Source: Panagrolaimus kolymaensis
Lineage: Eukaryota > Nematoda > Chromadorea > Rhabditida > Panagrolaimidae
Reading direction: 5' to 3'
Assembly: GCA_028622995.1 (NCBI GenBank)
Contig: JAJQJQ010000005.1
Span: 558,001-622,000 of the forward strand
Length of the DNA: 64,000 bases
Shown: positions 1 through 12,371 of the stretch, piece by piece
Numbering within the stretch: position 1 is the stretch's first letter
Layout: each line of letters begins with the position of its first letter
Made by a program: the position numbers and the translations under genes
The notes under the pieces: generated by a model
The model's database searches: none
What the model was told of the DNA's origin: nothing
Seen by the model: the letters and a program-made list of their open reading frames with translations, nothing else

Positions 1-1460
1 TTCATCTATCCATCTCCATCTCCACTCATTCTCACTCTCGACTAAATGAATGAATGACCAGACGTTTTTTTCCTCCTGCTTTCGTCAACTTTTTGTTTCT
101 CCATTAGCAGTAAGCAGCAACCGACTGATTTGTTAATCTATGGCGCACACATATAAATTTATTTTTTGCCAAACTGCGATACCCAATGAAGCAAACAGAA
201 GACGGAAGGGTTAATCTTCGTTCATTTTTTTTTTCTTTTGCGCATCTGTTAGTTGACTTTTTGATTTTTTTTTTTGCAACCTTTTTTTTGCAGATATATC
301 CTGCAAAGGCGATAATAACTAACTTCTTTTTTTTTCTGTTCAAAAAAATAAAATTATAAAAATTATAGCCTCTTTTTCGCATTCATTTTGTCCACCACTT
401 AATTTTTCAAGTATGGTAGCAGCCTAGCTAGCCTAGAAGCCTAAATAAATTTCAAGTTTTTTTCTTATAGTTTTTTTTCTTCAACAAGCTGCAGAATTTA
501 GAAGCAGCAGCAGCCAAGGACCAAATATACCACCTCCAATCATTTCACATCCTCCATCTTTTTTTTCTTCCTTCCTTCTCTTAGCCGGATTTATTAATGA
601 TCGTTGTTGTTGAATGTTTTTTTTTATTTAATAGGAAGAAGACACTTATAAAAAAATTTTTCCGTCGCTTGACTTTTTTTATTTATTAGCGAAAAGCTAT
701 TTTTCCAAACAAAAATTTAAAAACAAATTAAAATTATTTTCACTCATCCCTTTTTTGAAATTTTTTTTTTTTCAACGAGCGAAGGAGATTCCCACGTTTT
801 TTAAAATTTTGTTATGGGTTAGGTAGTTTTTGAAGAGTCGGTGATTCAAAAAGCTTGTTTTTAGCTCCGAAAATATTTTACTAAAGGCGGGGGCTATTGT
901 TTTGTTTGGTTTCTTTTTTAGAAGCTTCTTTCTTCATTTTTGCTTTTTGAGCTAAAAAATTTCCATTTTTTTTTATGGCAAACAAAGAAAAAAAGGTTGG
1001 TTTTGGTTTTTTTTGGAAAAATGTTACCTTTTCTTGAATTTTTTCTTTTTAGCAGCTATTGTTTCTGAAAAAAAAAAAGAAAAGATAGTTACTAAATTTT
1101 GGCGCTAATTCTGCAAAATGCGTTACTATCAATGCTTCGTTTTTTTGCAAAAAATAAAATTAAAAAAACACTCCTTGCTTGTTTTTTAAGCTTCTTTTAT
1201 TTTAACCTTATGATCGACCTAAAAAGACAAAGGGCAGCAAACAATCGACCAAAGTTGTCGAGAATAATGAAGCCACTTCCTACGTGAGAGGATTAAGAAG
1301 AAAAAAAACAGGTGAGATGATGATAGTAATCAAAAATTGACAATTATCATCAAAAATTTATTTCTATCTTAATTTTTTTTTCTGAAAATTTAGTGCCTTT
1401 TGCTTATAGATTAATTACAGTATTGTTTTTCTAAATTTTTTGGTGTTAACAGGAATAAAT

Positions 1461-1513
1461 AATGAAAGTAATCGTTTCTGAAAATTATTTCACAAGAAAA
1501 TGTTACTGTCATT
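1461..1513. repeat. Hairpin word element 1
   Basis: Arms at 1461-1471 (AATGAAAGTAA) and 1503-1513 (TTACTGTCATT) are complementary except for one A/G mismatch, with a loop of about 31 nt. It belongs to the recurring GATAGTAA/TTACTATC family in this window. Confidence 0.4.
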
Positions 1514-2354
1514 TTTCAAACTTTTTTATAACCATTTTCCCGCAATGTTTCTCCCATATCAGCCACTTGGCCATTTAGCCTTCATTTTCATTTTTTAAAA
1601 GTTTATTATTTGAATAATTCCTAATTTCTTCGACAATAATATTCAGAAAAAAAAGAAGCCTTCTTGACCTCGGCCTTCGTTCGCCCTTCCTTCCTTCTAC
1701 ATTTGCGCGAGATCACTTTCAATAATAATAATAATTTCTCTTAATTGCCTTTATTTTCATGTTATTATTCCTCAAAAAAAATTTTTTTTCCTTTAACCAA
1801 TCTAATAACCTTTTTTTATTGAGGACAAAAACCACTCCACTCAAAAAAGAAAAGACAATAATACTTTGTTCTTTGGCACACGTGGTTTTTTTTTAATGGT
1901 GGTGGTTGTTTTAATTGAAAATTTGAGGAAACTAAAAAATAAAAATATCCATAAAAAAAATTTTTATGTGTCCAAAAAAGAAAAAGCTTTTTTTTTTCAG
2001 TTTTATTATTTTTAACAAGTCAAGGACAACATTAAAAAAAAGAGAAAATGAACCAACCCTTTTTTATTTTAAATTTTATTATTTTCAGTTCCATTTAAAA
2101 GCAAGCATATATAAAATAAAAGAAAGAGAGAAAAATGCGTGATTTTTTGTTTATGGTTGGTTGAATTGATAATAGATAGGAAAAAGGGAAGGGAAAGATC
2201 GGATCGAACCTGAAAGTGATTTGGGTGAGAGGTTAAAAAAAATCCAATTAAATTATTCCTTTTTTTTGATAGTCTTTGAAGTTGTTATTATCGAAAAATG
2301 AGTTGTAAAAAAATTTGAATTTGCAATTTTTATGGTAGATGAAAAAAAATATGG

Positions 2355-2401
2355 GACAGTAATCATTTTTAAACAATATTTGTGCAAAATGTATTACTAT
2401 C
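2355..2401. repeat. Hairpin word element 2
   Basis: Arms GACAGTAAT (2355-2363) and ATTACTATC (2393-2401) pair with one mismatch in a plus-strand transcript (C/A). In a minus-strand transcript the same position would be a U.G wobble. The loop is about 29 nt. Confidence 0.45.
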
Positions 2402-2912
2402 ATTTTACGTTATGAAACGTCTTTGGACCATTTTTTTGAGGCTTGAATAGTTTTTTTTTTGCCTCTAGACTTGACTGACTAATGGTCGAATGAATAGTCC
2501 AGTAAAGTTGGTTAAACATTGGCTTTAAGCTTATTATAATTCTTTAAAACAAACACCACTTTTTTTTTTACTTTTCTTTCACTTCGCGCTAATAACGCTT
2601 GCTACCTATTTATTTATATGAAAATGCGTTAATGATTATTGCTTCTTCTTTTTTTTGAGGAGTAGGATAGCACTTAACCAGCTCGCGAGTGTCCAACTTT
2701 GAAGCATGAAAAAAAAGAAAGAAAGAGAGATACCAAACAAAAAAAAAACTAAAAAAGAAAAAATGTCTTCGTTTTTCTTTCAAAAAAGAGTATAATAAAT
2801 TTTGATACTAATAATAATAAAAATCCCAAAATCATTCATGTTTTTTGAGATTTATTAATTAAATTTTTTTTCTTTTTCCGAAAAAAAAATATTTTTAATC
2901 ATGTATTTGAAT

Positions 2913-2976
2913 GATGATGATAGTAAACAACAAAATTCTTTAAAATTATCGTCTAAAAAATATTGCTATCATCATC
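2913..2976. repeat. Hairpin word element 3, 14-bp arms
   Basis: Arms at 2913-2926 (GATGATGATAGTAA) and 2963-2976 (TTGCTATCATCATC) give 13 Watson-Crick pairs plus one U.G pair, with a 36-nt loop. This is the longest-armed member of the family. Confidence 0.55.
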
Positions 2977-4235
2977 CATGCTAAATCATAAAAAAGGCAT
3001 GATTTATTGTTATCAAAAATTTTTATTTTTAATTTTCCGGCTAATTTGTTGTTTAGAAATTATTTTTTTTTATTTTTCCGTTATCTTTCATTTTTCTAGA
3101 ACTCTTCAAATTTTTTTTTGGAAAAAAAGAAAGTGAAAATATATTAATAAAATTAGAAAAAGAGAAAGTCATAAAAACAAAACAGAGAACAAACAAGTTA
3201 ATTTTCGCTTTTTTTCATATTTTTTTATTATTATTTTTCATCAAATTTTTCACTTCATCATTATCAAATTTTATTTATTGGAATTGAATTTTTTATTTTC
3301 ATTCGCATGCATTTATTTGGTGGGGTGCGCAAAATAGCGTTATAATGTTATTATCTCTCTTTCATTTTTTTTCTTCTTCGTCGTTCGTTCAATTTCAATT
3401 TAAAAATTTAATATTAAAAAAAATGTTGCAAAACGACTTTTTTTTGTTGTTGATTTTGATTTTTGCAACGAATGGAAAGGATTTTGAGTGATGCGTGAAT
3501 GGATAGTAGTGTACTTGGAAATCGAGCAACTGCACCGAAATCTTAAAATTTTTGTTTGGTTAAATTAAATTTATTTTAGGTAGGCTTTTTGAACTTTCGA
3601 AAATAGCAACACCAGATTTTTTTCCTTTCTTGGTGAAACTGTTTGTATTTATTTATTTTTCCCGCTTCTTTTTTTCGTGGCTTTTTGGAATGATTGATTC
3701 ATTTAGCAAAAAAAAAAACACATAAAGCTAAAAGAAAAAAATGGCAGACGTTTGCCTTATTTTTTTTTTGCCCTGCGCAAATGCAATTGCGGCCAAAAAA
3801 AAGAAAGACAGCAAGCATGAAAAAAATCATAAAAAAATTTAAATGTCGATCGCGCGCTCGTTGCTGCTCCTCCGGTCAGTTGGTTGGTGCACCATCTGCC
3901 TCTTTACTTACTCACTTCACTCGTCTGCTGCTTTTTTTTTTGCCTATTGTATTCAAATTCTTTTTCCTTTTTTTTTTGCATTAAAAAAGAGAGAAGAGAA
4001 TAGAATGTTTTGTTGTTATGACCCAATGAGAGAAAAAAAATAAAAGGATGGAAAAGGGAGGAGGAGAGAAACAGGAATAACAAACATAAATAGAAAAAAG
4101 GGTAACATTTAGAACCAGTCACTCACTCACACAATTATTCGTGCCTTTCTTTTATTTCTTTCTATTCTACGGCGGTGATGAAGCTAACAGCTTGCATTTT
4201 TGCCATATTTTTAATGCTTTTCGAAAAAAAAAATT

Positions 4236-4282
4236 GATAGTAATCTAATTTTATTTTTTATTGTTTAAAAATTATTACTGTC
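4236..4282. repeat. Hairpin word element 4
   Basis: Arms GATAGTAAT (4236-4244) and ATTACTGTC (4274-4282) give eight Watson-Crick pairs and one U.G pair, with a 29-nt loop. Confidence 0.5.
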
Positions 4283-4398
4283 ATTATTTTTTATCAAAAA
4301 GTTTCTGAACGGCGATTTTTTTCTTCAGTTCTTCGATGCTTTTTTTATAAAAATTTTAATAAAAGATTGACGACTTTTTTATCCATAACAAAAAAAAT

Positions 4399-4444
4399 AT
4401 AGTAACTATTTTTCAAGCAATAAATATCAAAATTGCATTACTAT
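4399..4444. repeat. Hairpin word element 5, short arms
   Basis: Arms ATAGTAA (4399-4405) and TTACTAT (4438-4444) are seven bp and perfectly complementary, with a loop of about 32 nt. It is weaker than its relatives, but the word and spacing match. Confidence 0.35.
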
Positions 4445-5426
4445 CATTCCTCCTCCATCTGAGACCACCTTTATTAATTATCTTTTTTCGTTTCACTCCA
4501 TCATTTTTTTTCTTTATTCCTTAATTAAAAAATGCAGTTATAAAAGCAAGCCACAAATAATTTTTTACTTTGTTTTTCTTTCATTAAATTTATTTTTATG
4601 TCTTTGGCAACACTCTAAAATCATTTATGTGCGACTTACTATCTATTTTCTACCCATTTTCTGACGACTGATTTGATAGGCTTTAATTTAACCACCACCG
4701 CCACCAAAACCAATAACATAGAAGCAACGTCCAAAAAGCTGTTGATGCTCCTCTGCCTGCTACTTCATTAACTTCTTAACTCGCCCTAAGGGCAAAGAAA
4801 AAAAAAACTTTTTTTTTTATTTTGCGTTGTTGCGTTGCTTCCAAACCTGAAATTCTGAATGAAAAATTGTTTGTTTGAACGCATATAGAAAAAAAAAATT
4901 GCGCGAGAAATAAAAATGTACGGAAGCCAGAAGACGAAGAAGCAGCAAGCAAAACCGCTATCTTTCATTTTTTTTTCTATCACCGCTCCTTTACCTCTGC
5001 GTTTTCCCCCAAACAAACTTCAATGGAAAGAAATGATGAAGTTAGTTAGTTTGCAAGCAAGAAAAAGCAGCGATAAATATAATTATGTTTTTGAAATTTA
5101 AGAAAAAAGAAGGAAAAGAGAAAAAGCTTCTTTTTTTAAATACTAAATTTGATGATTTGATCAGACCTAATTATTACAACGAAAAGTATTTGGGTTTGAA
5201 ATAAAAAAAAGCAAGTTTATTTGGACTTTATTTAATTTTTTATTTTTTTTCTAAATTTCCGGCTGATTTGTGATTGTGGTGATCATTAATTAAAGTTAAA
5301 AGGTAGCAAGGGTTTTGGATAAAGTTAGCAATATTCATTTAGGGTTTTTTATTTCTTTTGCGTAAATAAATAAATACGAGTTACATTTTTTTTGGAGGTT
5401 TACGTATCGAGTTTTTAATATTAGGG

Positions 5427-5457
5427 ATGATAGTAACCATTTTTTAATTACTATCAT
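5427..5457. repeat. Hairpin word element 6, perfect 10-bp arms
   Basis: Arms ATGATAGTAA (5427-5436) and TTACTATCAT (5448-5457) are perfectly complementary with an 11-nt loop. A second copy follows directly at 5466-5512. Confidence 0.5.
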
Positions 5458-5465
5458 TTTTTTGT

Positions 5466-5512
5466 GATAGTAGTAATATTTCGAAAATTATTTTTATTTT
5501 TTTATTACTATC
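5466..5512. repeat. Hairpin word element 7
   Basis: The left arm GATAGTAGTAAT (5466-5477) carries three extra bases relative to the right arm ATTACTATC (5504-5512). The loop is about 26 nt. It lies in tandem with the preceding element. Confidence 0.4.
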
Positions 5513-6070
5513 ATTTTTCGCTCGTCACTTTTTCAAATCTTTTTTCTTATGAATTTTTCTAACGTCATTCATTTTACTTTATTGTAATTTTTCTCGTGCC
5601 TAAACAACTCCTATCAGATCTATGATGACTAATTCCATTTTTTTATGCCATCATTGTTGCTATAAAAAAATAATCACATGGAAGCTCGCAACACATTGCT
5701 AACATACACAAAAAAGTTTTTATATTTTTTTCTACAAAAAAAAATCAAGTCATACCTTTTTTTTTTAATTATTATCATCATTGTTTTAAAGATGATGTGA
5801 TTTTTATTTAATGACGGAAGCAGCAAAAAAAAATATATATGTATTTAATCTTTCATATTTGCTTCCATCGTTTGCTTGTTTGGTGCCATCATAATTTTTT
5901 TTTTGTTGCGTTTGCCTCTGATAATTATGTAACTCATTTTTTTTCTCGTGTTTTATTTGTGTCTTGTTTTAACATATTTTTTTTATACTTCTCTGTTGTT
6001 GTTCACTGATAAGAAAAAAAGATCAACCCTCCTTTAAGGGGCTACCACTTACTGCCTCTTGGCCTCGCAT

Positions 6071-6085
6071 CTTATATAAGAGGGC
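6071..6085 (+). promoter_or_regulatory. Possible core promoter (TATA-like)
   Basis: CTTATATAAGAGGGC is a canonical TATA-like block set in an unusually GC-containing 60-base patch. It is followed by pyrimidine-rich sequence and lies about 570 bp upstream of the first visible splice acceptor (6643-6644) of the LURAP-like gene. It could drive a non-coding first exon of that gene. Only position and motif support this. Confidence 0.3.
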
Positions 6086-6644
6086 ATAGGTCGTAGCTTC
6101 GTCGTTGGTCTAATCAGTTTTTTTTCTTCTTCTTACACTTTGCTTCCTTCCTTCCCCCAAAAAAAAATGTGTTTCTCTTGTTTTCTTCCGATTTGCTGAT
6201 TGATATTATTTTATAAACATTCCTTCCTTCTTCGTTCCTTCTTGAAAACAATTTTAAGCTTCTTCTTCTTTTTCGATTTTTAAGTTATCATCATAAAATC
6301 TTTTTGGTTTTTGTTGTTTGATTAAAAAAAATATTTTTTTCTTATAAAAATATAAAAAGCTGATTGACTTTTTGATTGTTTGTTGGTTGACCAATGTTGA
6401 ATGACATTCGACTGTTTTTTTTTTGACTTTGATTTTTTCTTTAAAAAACATACCTAAATTTTTTTATAGTAATCAAAATTTATCGAATATTGTGAAATTA
6501 AGATTATTGTCAACATCCGTGTCGAGGCTTGTCCGTGCTTTAATTTTTTTATTTTGTGATTTTATTATTATTATTATTTCGAGTTATTATCTTTCGAGAA
6601 TTTTTACAATCGACCAATAATTTATTTTTTCCCTTCTTTTTCAG

Positions 6645-9600
6645 TTGTACCATTTGCGATCATCCACACTCTCTCAGTTTACCCAAAGAGGCTTACAAAT
6701 AAGCAAGCAAGCGATGCCACCCATAAGTCAATCATCAACCACCACAAATCTTCATCATCCATCAAATATAAATATTGGTGGTTCTGTAGCAGCAAGAATA
6801 GCTCGACAAACTACTTCCACTTCTTCAACAACTTCCACCACTGCTTCATCATCTTCATCAACTTCGAGTTCGAGTTCATCGACTCAAGATGATGGATATG
6901 GAGAATATCGAAATTTATGTGAATTAAGAATTCGTCGACTTGAAAGATATAAAAAAGCTAAAAGTTTTTGTTCATTGGATTCCAATGATTCAATAAATTA
7001 TGGAAATTTAAATTCAGCTGTTTCATCAACAAATATTTCTGTCGCGGCTCCATTGCATTCAGCTTCATCGTCCACATGTTCCACAGCTTCGACAGAATCA
7101 ACGAGTTCATCATCGTCTTCGATGTCTCCATCAAATTCAACCCAACAATTGTCGATAAATAATAATAATGCCAGGCCTTCATCAAGTTCAGGTCAATCTT
7201 TATTTGAGTCACAAGTGGAATTATTAAAACAAAAAATGGTGAGTTTTAGATTTATTAATTTCGTTTAAGGCAAAAAAATAAAACATTGTGGGAAAATTAT
7301 TTTTTTAATTAAAGTAATTTTTTTGGTTTATCCGGTGCTAATTATGAAATTGTTTTCCGCTTGGAGAAATGCTTTTTTGAGTTCAGGGTCCTGTCATAAA
7401 AATTTAGGAAGCTCTCTCCAATTTTATCCATTTTATTCGCTTACATCCCTTTTTTTCATTAACCTTAGTCTACCCAAAAAAAAAGTAAATGTCATCGAAA
7501 TTTTTATGTTTGACAAGTTCAGTAGTCAATAGTCCACCTCAAAAGAGTTCTTTGCCCCTTAAGAACCTGATAAGTTTTTTTTTTGTATGACGTCTTCTAA
7601 CGACGAAGAAGCAATGAATGAATGACAAGGAAGGGATTAGCGTTCACAAAAAAAAATTGTCTACTGTGTTTTTTCTATTTTTTTTCTTTGATAAGAGAGA
7701 TAGATTCCTTCCATCTGTCTTCTTTTTTTCAATGGCAGAAAGACATTGTGTCTATTTTGGACTGAACTAAAAAACATGGGGCAAAGTTTTTCTTTGGGTT
7801 GATTTTTACCATAGAAAAAAATGTGTATAATAATAGTTTGTGGTATTTCAACAATGTGGATTTTTTTTACACGTATGCATAACCAAAAGGTTATCATAAT
7901 CTAAATAGCAGGCGATATTAAGTTGCTTAGAATTTTTTCTTCTTTCTTATTTCGGCCTAAAAACAAAAATGGTAAGAAAAAATTGATAAAGTTAGGAATG
8001 CTAAAAATTTTGTTTGCAGCTTTAAAGATTAACTTTTAATATTTTTTTTAATCCTTGATCCTCTTTTGATCATCATGCATTAAAATAGGTGTGAAATTCA
8101 ATCATTTTCTCAGCATTGTTGTCCACTTTTTTTTATTGTTGTTGAAGTAAATATTCCAAAAAAAGGCCAAAAATGAAAAAATGACCATGAACCGAAGAAT
8201 TGAAGAAGTGTTTTGTCTTTCTTCTTTAAAAATCATTTTATCCGGTTTTTCTTTTTATTGTTATTGAAAAAGAGGAGATAGTAGCCACCACCCAACTTTT
8301 CGGATTGGATTACACCATACACACATCTAAACTAAAATTCAATCCATAAAAATAAACAGAAGAAAAAAAACTATCCCACGCTACTTTACTCTCTTTACTA
8401 TTCGGACTCTGTGACTCCTCTGTTGGTGGTATTCTTCTACCTTTTTTTTCTGAGAAGCGATTGAATTTCACAAAAAAAAGTTTTTATGAATTAAAAAATT
8501 TTAAAGGAAAAAAAGAGAAAAAAATGCGCAATAATAGTGAGTGAGTTAGGATGGAAACGTCATGTAATTTAATGATTTAGGGAAAGTAGAAATTTTTTTC
8601 TCTCACAAAATTCTTTTTTTGTTAGTGAGAAAAAATAGTTACAGTAATCACAAAAGTTGTTTAAAAAATCGTCAACTTTGAGTTTTTATCTTTTAATACT
8701 TTCACCTCAAAATTAATTTCTTTTATTAGTTTTCCTGTTATTTATTTTTATGGGATTTCTATTTTTGCATTTTTAAATTAAAAATTTTGCCATAATTACT
8801 TTTTTTTTTCAAATTACTTTTTGATTATTTTTTCATTCTTTTTGAAGTCCTCAATTTGCCTCAAAAACAACGAAACAACAAAAAAAAAGTCAAACTTGTA
8901 ATTATTTTTTCCTTTAATTTATTTTATTTATATTTATTTTCGATGAAAGAAAATTACAAAAACTATCAATTATATCATCGTAACTCTTTTCCTATTTTTC
9001 TTTTAATGGAAAAGTCATTTTAAAAAGCGTTGGAAATTTAAAAACAAAAAAACAATAGTATCCATTTTTCCTTTTAGCGGCCTTCATCCTATTTTAACTA
9101 TTTTTTTAATCCACCACAAAAAAAGAGAGATCATCAAGGTCGAGAGCCAATTTTTTCTTATGTATGCAAATTAAAAAAAAGCATCTGTCGGAAAAAAAAA
9201 AGAGATCTATACGATATTTTTTTTTGCACACTTAAAAAATAAAATAAAATCGAAAACGTTGTTGGCTGTTTTTCTTTTGTTTCGGCCAAAAAAAGAGAAA
9301 AAAAAATAAAAACCAATTTGCATAAAATCTATTTTCTTTTTTAAAAAATAGAGTCCAATATTTCTGAACAAAAAGAAAAAGTGAATTTTTTATTTTTCAA
9401 TCAACCAAAATTAAACCTGTTTTTTTCTTTGGGATGCTTTTATTAAAAATAAAATATAAAAATTTGATTCACTTAGTTGTTTAGTTGGTTGGTCAATTGT
9501 CACAGATGGACGACGACGACGACACTTTTGACCATGAAAAATAAAAAAAAATGGAAATATTTTGTAGCGTTTAAAAAAATTCATTGATTTTCAAAAACAT

Positions 9601-11516
9601 CAAAGATTAGAATTCTTTTTTTGGATTGAGAAATCAAAAAATTGAAAAAATGTAAATTTTAAGAGTAATCAACATTATGAAAATAAATGCACTTTCTCGT
9701 TACTCTCTTTCAACTTTTGCATTTTATTGCTTTTTTTTCGGCACAATTTTTTCTTCGCCGTCGTCAATTATAAAACTCGGTCAAAAACCTCTTTTTTTTT
9801 GGCACATAACAAAGAAATAATAAATAATACCTATTTGAGCAAGTTTTAGATTTTACTTGCACAATTTAAATAATTTTTTTGTTGTTCTTCTTGACAGATG
9901 TTTCTTCTCATCGCTGGATTAAATAAAATAAGTCAAAAAAAAAAGAACAACGCACGAAGGAAGGAAGGCAGTCATTATTTTTTGGCGAGTCATAGTTTTA
10001 ATAATAAAAGTCAAAGAAAAAACGTTTTATCCCTCTCTTGTCCGATTCGATCGAGGAAGACACAGAATATAAAACATGGAGGATCGGAGGATTGAGGGAA
10101 GAAAGGAACACAAAGGTCAAATATAACAATTTTATAATAAAAAATTATTTATTTCTCATCTTCTTTGTTCTTTTTATTTTGTTGTTTTTCGTTGGTTGGT
10201 GACAGACGACGACAGCTGGAAGAGGAGGAAAAGAAGAAAATAATAAATTTTTGACATTCTTTTTTTTTTTTAAGCGGTAAAATGGCATAAATAAACAACA
10301 AAAAATATGCAAATTTTTTAAAGTTTCAAACAAGAGGATTAAAAAAGAGGGATTTGAAGAAATGAAAACAATAACTTTTGGGTCATAAACTATGAATTTG
10401 ACAAAAAAAATAAATAAAAATATGGATATCAAAATTTTAAAAAAAACTATTCGAAAAAAAAAATTGTTAAACCCCACAAAAAAATTTCAGATTTCATTAA
10501 TGGAAAATGATGTTCACCTTTTACAACGTCTTGTAGCCCTTGGTGAAACCATTCAAGAATTAAAAGCTCCTCCATCAAATAATTACAACAACAACAATAA
10601 TAACAATTCCAACCCAGCTGCACCAACAACCCGAACATATCGGCCTCGATCCCTTCCAAGAACGAGCAGTGAAACTTCACTTTCATCAAGTTATGGCGAA
10701 GAAGATGATGATTGGAAACCATTGGAAAATAATAATGGTTTTTCTCAATCTTTATCTGGCATTACTCAACTTTATGTTGTTGGAAGTAATAATGCTGATG
10801 TGGATGATGATGATGATATTGATGAAGAACCCAAACCAAATGTACAATATTTTTCAAGAAAAAATTCAGTTTTACGCATTCCTATTCCACCAAGAAGTAG
10901 TAATCGAATGTTTGGATCTAAAAGAGCTGTAAGTTCTTTTATTTTTCATTTTTTATTTGGTTAAACAAAATTTTTGATGAAAAACAAAATTATTTTCCAT
11001 CGGTGAAATTCGAACCTGAGACCTTTCAAGTTAAAATATTATCATAAGAAAATTATTCTAAAAATTTAATAAACTATTAAATATTATTACTAAATTTAAT
11101 TATTATTTAATTTTTTTTTCTAGATTCGCCGCCCATCTCTCCTTCTTCGCCAACACCAACAACAACAACAACAATGTCCACCACGTCTTCTCACGTCAGA
11201 AGATTCCGGGCATTCATCATCCTCATCCGATTCTTCTACCACTCCTCCTCAACAGCCATCCCCTAATTTGACTGATGGCACAAGCACTGTATCCTCTTCA
11301 GCATCATCCAATTCCACTTCATCTAGACATCCACTTTATGATATTCAAGAATGTGGAGGCGGAGGAGGCATAATTGGTGGAAATAAAAAAAATGGAGGAA
11401 TTGGAGGAATAAAACAAAAAACTTCTCGTCGCTCTAATGCTTCAGTGGATTCAGGAATTCGAGATTCAGCTAATTCTTCACCAACCACTTTTATAACTAA
11501 TGTTAAAATGGGATAA
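6645..11516 (+). CDS. LURAP/FAM89-like adapter protein
   Basis: Visible exons are 6645-7238, 10491-10928 and 11124-11516, all joined in phase 0 across GTGAGT/TTTCAG and GTAAGT/TTCTAG junctions. They give about 474 residues. The exon at 6645 begins at a splice acceptor, so an upstream exon exists; the first in-frame ATG is at 6714. The recognisable part spans the first junction: a QVELLKQKM segment, then a block around NDVHLLQRLVALGETIQELK. This resembles the leucine-rich core of vertebrate LURAP1 and FAM89, which bind cytoskeletal kinase complexes and affect cell migration. The rest is low-complexity Ser/Thr, Asn and Gln-rich sequence with an acidic patch (DDDDD) and a Ser-rich C-terminus with a SVDSGIRD motif. 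The role in actin or kinase signalling is inferred from the family. The 3.25 kb first intron is exceptional beside the other introns here. Confidence 0.7.
7239..10490 (+). other. Large intron of the LURAP-like gene
   Basis: This 3.25 kb intron runs from GTGAGT to TTTCAG. I see no coding exon in it. It is rich in homopolymer T/A runs. It may hold regulatory sequence, given that other introns in the window are mostly under 250 bp. Confidence 0.55.
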
Positions 11517-11804
11517 AAAAATTTTTACAATAATAATTTCATTATTTTAATATTTTTTATTTCTATTGTTTTTGTTTTGTATTTTTTCATTGCCATTTAG
11601 AAGAAAAAGAAAAAGAATGAGTAAATTTGTAAATTTTTTATACGGGACAAATAAGAGACAAAAAAGAAGAGGATGGAACTTTCTTTTTTATCTTTTTTTT
11701 TTATTGTATTTTTTTTATTACATAAAATATACAACAAAAACAATTTGGTTTGCCAGGAATTATATTATTTTTTAAATGTGTATAAGATTTATGTTTTTAA
11801 AATT

Positions 11805-11810
11805 AATAAA
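11805..11810 (+). terminator. Likely polyadenylation signal of LURAP-like gene
   Basis: AATAAA lies about 290 bp after the stop codon at 11514-11516 and is followed by a second AATAAA-like run near 11820. It is the first good signal downstream of the gene on the plus strand. Confidence 0.4.
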
Positions 11811-11849
11811 GAAATTAAATAATAAAATTGGGTTTTAAAAGAATACAAA

Positions 11850-12371
11850 GAAAAGTAGCAATGTTTAAAAAATTTCTAAATGAAATTAAAAAATCAATGT
11901 TTTAGCCAACAATTTTTTCTGGAGTGGTCTTGATTTTTTTTTCTGGAATATTAAAGTGCAAATTTAGATTTAAAAAAATAAGCTTTTTTGAATTAACACA
12001 TTTCCGAGTCAATGCAGATCTTCAAAAAATCATGCAACGTGAATAAAAAAGTTTTTTGTTAGACAAAGAAATTTTTACTTCCGATAAAATTATTAAATCC
12101 GAATTTTAATATTAAATATTTACAAAAAATACGTTTTTTAAAGTATAATAATCAGGTTCGAAAAAGCAACTCCAAAGACAAAAAATGCACTTTGATATTT
12201 TGACAACGACCTCTCATCACTTTTCTTCTGTTGCGTTAGAAAAAAATGCATGTGTTTTTATTGATTGATTTTTCTTTTCGGTGCACCTTTTCAACATTCA
12301 AAAAAAAAGAGTTATTGACGCTGCTTTATTTTTTTGTGGTATAGTTTTAACAATGGATTAGAAAGAAAGAA
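11850..12371. other. Spacer between LURAP-like and EEP genes
   Basis: AT-rich intergenic DNA with no supportable exon. It presumably contains the promoter of the EEP gene starting at 12372. Confidence 0.4.

Larger units (their letters stand above)
1..6060. other. AT-rich non-coding stretch with hairpin words
   Basis: I see no convincing exon here. Open frames on both strands are translations of poly-A/T tracts rich in Phe, Lys and Asn and lack splice context or recognisable motifs. The stretch holds many runs of 7 to 12 T or A. It also holds a recurring short inverted word, GATAGTAA/TTACTATC, annotated separately. It lies upstream of the LURAP-like gene and could contain its promoter, 5' UTR exons and regulatory DNA. 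Confidence 0.55.

Noticed and set aside
2185..2215. GGTTCGATCC on the minus strand
   Set aside because: Only the loop matches; the T-stem has mismatches and no tRNA structure surrounds it.
10392..10490. Alternative start of the second LURAP-like exon within the intron
   Set aside because: The upstream residues are Lys/Ile low-complexity sequence. The TTTCAG acceptor at 10485-10490 joins the previous exon in phase 0 and completes the leucine-rich core.
10999..11030. tRNA T-arm-like GGTTCGAA on the minus strand in the second intron of the LURAP-like gene
   Set aside because: The stem around the loop does not pair properly, and no D-arm, anticodon arm or acceptor stem is present upstream.
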